A stretch of DNA of 64,000 nt, taken from Trichopria drosophilae. Lineage: Eukaryota > Arthropoda > Insecta > Hymenoptera > Diapriidae. The stretch lies in assembly GCA_030407085.1 (NCBI GenBank), contig CM059587.1, forward strand, positions 34,383,001-34,447,000, given 5' to 3'. The translations under genes were made by a program, and so were the position numbers. Under the pieces are notes generated by a model. That model ran no database searches. It was not told where the DNA came from and saw only the letters and a list, made by a program, of their open reading frames with translations. Below are positions 59,553 to 64,000 of the stretch, piece after piece (position 1 is the first letter of the stretch; every line of letters starts with the position of its first letter).

Positions 59553-60592
59553 TATACATTTATAATGATTTATTTTTATTATTTATTGATGTTGAATAAA
59601 AACAATTTATATTAATAATGTTGGTAATTTTTCTTCAGTCGTAATGTTTAGTTGAAATACAAATTTTAGGTTAGGTTTACGCTCACCTCTTTTGTGTATC
59701 ATTCCTAAACTAACCTAAAATTTAGAAAATATTTAATAGATGTAATTTTTGTAAGTATTGTACGATAAGTTCGACTGTATATAATAACATATAATACATA
59801 AATCCAAGACAACAAGTGGCATCACAACAGAATGACAGTAAGTGATAATGATTATAATAATTTATAATTCTAAGAATTAAACAAGCGTCATTTAATTGTT
59901 AATTGAAAACAGTTTATATTAAATATTCTTTCATATCGTACATTGTTTCTGTTAAATATTTTTGAAAGAATAATAAAACTTTATTAATTAATTAATATTC
60001 GACTTTACTTCATAAATACTAGTAACACTAATTTTAAATAGTAGTTTGTATAAAATAAAAATTTCAAAAATAAAGTTTAGTAACATGTAAGAAATATTTT
60101 GTATGCATCAGGTAAGTTTTTCCGTTTAATGATTAAATACTACCATACTCGATAATAAACATTTAAACAGTTTTTAATACAATTTTTTTTTATATATTTT
60201 AGTGTATAAATTATCACTACAGGAGGTTATAAATTCGTCAGTAGTAATAGTAATCACCAAGTTGTAAACACAAAATAGCAGTCATGCAGGTTTTCAAATT
60301 TCCCTCTTTTCTAAGGTAAAAATCACAAATTTTTTATCACTTAAAATAACAGATTTAATAGTATTAAAAAAATATGTTAATAATTGATTTAAATGTTAAT
60401 ATTAAAATAAATGAGTGAACAGAAATTAATGTTTGTTAAACGATAAGAAACTGACAGTTCTGATTTGACTCGGTATAAAAGTTACAAATGAAAGAAAAGG
60501 AACAAAATTTGTAATTGAAGTTGCTGGTTAGTTAATGTATTAATTAACTATTAATATAAGAGAAGAATTGTGTTTTTGCTTTGATATAATAT
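59553..60592. other. AT-rich intergenic stretch
   Basis: No gene was recognised. Short TTAGGTTAGG and AACCTAACCT runs occur at 59668 and 59706. Confidence 0.4.
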
Positions 60593-61879
60593 TTAATGAT
60601 CTTAACTCGCAATGATAGAACTTGTCTTACTATTATTGTACAAAGCTCCGTTAAACAACTGCTGTTAATTATTTTAATATAAATAATATTTTACTATAAA
60701 AAATGTCATTTTTTTAAGAAATTCTGCTTTTCAAAATGAGAGAAGCAGGTACGTAAAAATCAGCTCAGTTCTAGAGTAGAAATAATTTTTTTTAACTTTC
60801 GGAAAATAGATTTCCGAATATTTTGAAGTGTGCTCTATCGAATCCCGTCGAAAAAGTTGCAAAAAACGACTATTTCTACGAAAATTTTTCAAAATAAAAA
60901 AAATGCCTTGTTTTTAGGACGTTTTTTTTTTAATTTTCACGATTTTCTCCATCGAAACGGATTTTAATGAATGAAATGCATATATAAAAAGTGATCCCGA
61001 TTGTTGAACATAAATAATGTAATAGAATATTTTTTAGAAGCAATGGCCGATTCAAAATGGCCGCGAAAAGAAGCCTGTTTTTTCAAAATTATTAATTTCT
61101 TGAAATAGAGATCATAGAAAGTTTTTTTTTAGTTTTATATAAATATTGACTGGTTATGGACGAAAATTATAATAATTTTGGGTTGATAAATCTAAAATGG
61201 AGGATCCATAATGGCCACCTTATGTAAATTGTACCTTTTGTATAAATCGTTGTTCCATAAATGTGTTTCAAAGTTGAACATATCTTTTAGATAATTACGA
61301 ATATCATACATATTCTGACCGGACAAGATCAAAATCGCGGATTCAATATGGCCTCCGGTACACCACAATTCAATAATTTTGAAAAACATTGCTTCATTCC
61401 GTGGCCATTTTGAATCGGCCTTTGCTTCTAAAAAATATTCTATTTGTATATTATTTATGTTCAATAATCGGAATCGCTTTTTATATATATATTTCATTGA
61501 TTGTAATCCGTTTCGATGAAGAATATCGTAAAAAATAAAAAAATGACCTAAACAACATGTCAATTTCTTTTTATTTCGCAAAATTGTTGCAGAAGCAGTC
61601 GTTTTTTGTCCATTTTCTCGACGGGAATCGATAGAGCACACTTCTAAATAGTCGGAAATGTATGTTCCAAAAATTAACAAAAATTCTTACTACTGCATAA
61701 ACTGAGCTGATGTTGACGTACCTGCTTCTCTCAAAAAAGGATTAATGATCTTAACCCGCAATGACGGAACTTGTCTTACTATTATTGTACAAAGCTCCGT
61801 TAAAAAACTGCTGTTAATTATTTTAATATAAATAATAAATTATTTTATAAAATGTCATTTTTCTAAGAAATTCTGTTTT
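60593..61879. mobile_element. 1-kb foldback element between ~138-bp direct repeats
   Basis: The direct copies 60593-60731 and 61742-61879 share TTAATGATCTTAAC, ACTTGTCTTACTATTATTGT and ACAAAGCTCCGTTAA. Between them, GAGAGAAGCAGGTACG (60738) mirrors CGTACCTGCTTCTCTC (61732), and the arms continue with GCCGATTCAAAATGGCC against GGCCATTTTGAATCGGCC. A minus-strand frame of 162 aa over 61192-61680 lies across one arm and has no known domain. Confidence 0.7.
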
Positions 61880-62220
61880 GTATACTTTTTAACATGTACT
61901 ATATTATCTTAATGAAGAAAAAACTAAATTTTCAATTGAGGCTAGTAATGAAAAGTCGTCATGTACTAAAGATACAAAAACATGAGTGAATTTTCAGAAA
62001 ATATTTCATCATTCTATTTACAATTTATTTCGTTTAGAAAGAATTTTAACGTAAAAAATGACAAATTATGAAAAAAACGAAAGGCTCATTTCAGATTAAG
62101 AACGAATAACGTTTTTATTGTTGAAAGGATAATCTTTCGCAAACCCTAAATAAATGTGGGCAATGTTTTTTTATTTGATGTTTAACCCTTTAAGCCTCGA
62201 ATTTTTATTTTCTTCCAATT
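61880..62220. other. No gene seen
   Basis: AT-rich sequence between two repeat blocks. Confidence 0.35.
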
Positions 62221-62224
62221 AACT

Positions 62225-62640
62225 CGAAACTTGTTACTCGGTGGTTTTCGGAATCGCTGATAACGAATCGGTTGTCAGATTTTCGAAATTATAAGTGGCA
62301 AACTAATATTAAATTGTTCCAAATTGAATTTGGTACATGAATTCGATATTTAAAAATGTGATTCGTACTTTTGTCCGCCCAAAGACCTCCAAGTGTAGAA
62401 TTTCAATGTCAATTAGCCAAAATTCCAAATTTGGGTTCGCCATATTGAATCCGCCATTTTGAATTTCGAAAATGTGACAACGATTTTGTAATCAGCGACC
62501 CCAAAAACACCCGAGTGTGGAGTTTCGTATAAATCGGTCAAGATTTCGGATTTTCGTCCGCCATATGAAATCCGTCATCTTGAATTTCGAAAATCTGACA
62601 ACGGATTCGTAATCAGCGAGCCCAAAAACGTATAAATGAC
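62225..62640. repeat. Three copies of the ATGGCGGA/GATTACGAAT module
   Basis: One forward copy (CGGTGGTTTTCGGAATCGCT, about 62240) and two reverse copies (CCGCCATTTTGAATTTCGAAA near 62450; CCGTCATCTTGAATTTCG near 62574). Each ends in TAATCAGCGA.CCCAAAAAC. Confidence 0.65.
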
Positions 62641-63185
62641 AAGTTTGGCGCAAACGTTTATACGGGATTATTTTCCAGAACCAATTTATTTTTCAAAAAA
62701 TGGTTTATTTTTGGTATACATCATTAAAGTATGTTAAGACATTCTTGATACTAATTATTACATTCAATTTAAAAAAATATATACATTGCGTTATTCTGAA
62801 TAGTTGGAAGAGCATTCAGTATTACAAAAATGTAGTCAATATAGAATTTCAGTATATTAATAAAACTGGTCAACACTGAATAATCATCAGAGATGCAGGT
62901 ATATTTATCTGACATATTTTTGGGTGCTGAATCTAAATTAGTTCAAAAAATTGTTTTTAATTTAAATGCATTATTTCTTCACACGTATTCTAGAAAAAAT
63001 TATACGTAAAATGAGAGGTCTTACGATTAATTATTTTGTTTCGTTGGATTACACCACAATTCTGAAGGAAACAGGTTTAAAAAAAATACAAAATATCGGA
63101 TATATCGAAAATAGAGAGTGATGGAAAAATTCTACGAATGAATTTGGATTTAGCGCCCAAAAATACGTTAAAAAAGTAGGGGAAT
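62641..63185. other. AT-rich, nothing recognised
   Basis: No coding or structural signal was seen. Confidence 0.35.
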
Positions 63186-63752
63186 GCATCCATGAGTGGA
63201 CCACATTTTTAATTTAGTGTAAAAAGTTAATTAAATAAAGGAATTTTTAAGTCTTCTATACGTCGTTAGGTAGATATAGTCCCTAGGTATAAATTAAATG
63301 CATTTGGGTTACTTTCTGCAGTTAAATAAAATTGATAAAACCTTTTTTACGAAGGGACGTTTTTTGGTTAAAAAAAATGTTTATCCATGAGTGGACCACT
63401 CGTTTAAATCCCCTTAGAATGGCTAGAAACAGTAAAAATACAACGAAATCCTAATTTTCATATAATGATTTATTTATTTTGAACACTTTTACTGTGTGCA
63501 ATACATGGAGAAAATGTGAATAAAGGTAAGGTCAACATAAAAAAGAAACTTTGTGAAAAAACCATCGAATCAATCATTCTAATATGTATTCCGGTTTAAT
63601 GCAACACTTAAATGCTACTTTAATGACTTATTTATATTCAAAAACAAAAATATGTTAAATTTCATTCAGAAATTACGCTTCCGTACCATAACCTTTACGC
63701 TGATAAAAACAAGAAGACCGCTTATGGATACAAAGAGTGGTCCACTCATGGA
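63186..63752. repeat. CCATGAGTGGACCAC motifs, two direct and one inverted
   Basis: ATCCATGAGTGGACCAC occurs at 63189 and 63383, and the inverse GAGTGGTCCACTCATGG at 63734-63750. The outer or inner pair could be the ends of a small TIR element. No gene is present. Confidence 0.55.
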
Positions 63753-64000
63753 AATGGAAGCCGAAATTAAAATGACATTTTTTCGTAGCATTGAAATATT
63801 TGTTTTTTAGATATAATGAATTTCAATGTTTAATTTACAAGACAAAAATAAATCTTACCTTAAAAAAGTAATAATACTATGTTTTTTAATACTCAATTGA
63901 AATGAACGGAAAACTTTGACAAGGTTTTTCAACAGTACATTTCCACGAGCAGCTGTACTGAACGCGAAAATGCATGTATTGACTTAGGATTCTTATTAAA
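63753..64000. other. Window end, no gene seen
   Basis: AT-rich sequence without a supported feature. Confidence 0.3.

Noticed and set aside
61192..61680. 162-aa minus-strand frame
   Set aside because: It overlaps one arm of the 60738-61732 inverted repeat and shows no domain; likely chance, though an element-borne remnant is not excluded.

Overview
The window looks like AT-rich, intron-rich arthropod (probably insect) nuclear DNA. The evidence is classic GT-AG introns, exons of two conserved animal genes, short runs of the arthropod telomere-type repeat TTAGG/CCTAA, and very many DNA-transposon remnants. I cannot place the species; a hymenopteran or another TTAGG insect would fit. Nothing bacterial or organellar is visible. 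Only two cellular genes are supported.

Gene 1 (minus strand, about 17.1-19.0 kb) is a TMEM42-like small membrane protein. Two in-phase coding exons are clear; the last exon was not found. Its likely promoter carries an NRF-1-type palindrome.

Gene 2 (plus strand, about 29.0-59.2 kb) is a PPP1R16-family (MYPT3/TIMAP; fly MYPT-75D-like) protein phosphatase 1 targeting subunit. An inferred non-coding first exon ends at 29435. Coding exons start at 36561 and end at 56876, with an RVxF-type PP1 docking motif, ankyrin repeats, a Ser/Arg-rich basic segment and a C-terminal CaaX box (CVLM). The joined reading frame is 516 aa, close to the family length. A further exon (48351-48565) is possible. The 3'UTR probably runs to about 59.2 kb.

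Everything else is intergenic or intronic and is dominated by transposons and long inverted repeats (foldback elements). Layout: 0-3.3 kb, a hAT-type element containing an inverted satellite, and a PIF/Harbinger fragment; 6.6-15.6 kb, several TIR elements including one carrying a 19-bp motif at about 190-bp spacing; 19-28 kb, a repeat copy, LINE remnants and small MITEs; 28-31 kb, Penelope-like remnants with hammerhead-like motifs and the CpG-richer promoter; 31-44 kb, nested and near-perfect palindromes plus a Mutator-like candidate element carrying a ubiquitin-protease-like ORF; 45-56 kb, phosphatase-subunit exons separated by a LINE and mariner-like foldbacks; 57-64 kb, 3'UTR, pogo-like MITEs and further foldbacks.

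The most unusual items are: (i) the 1.74-kb element at 42150-43893, with TIRs, an 11-bp direct duplication and a USP/UCH C-terminal domain ORF; (ii) a near-identical hairpin at 40063-40728; (iii) a dispersed module containing ATGGCGGA motifs seen at 10 or more sites; and (iv) the nucleosome-like spacing of the CGGTTACGGAGTGGAGTTT motif.
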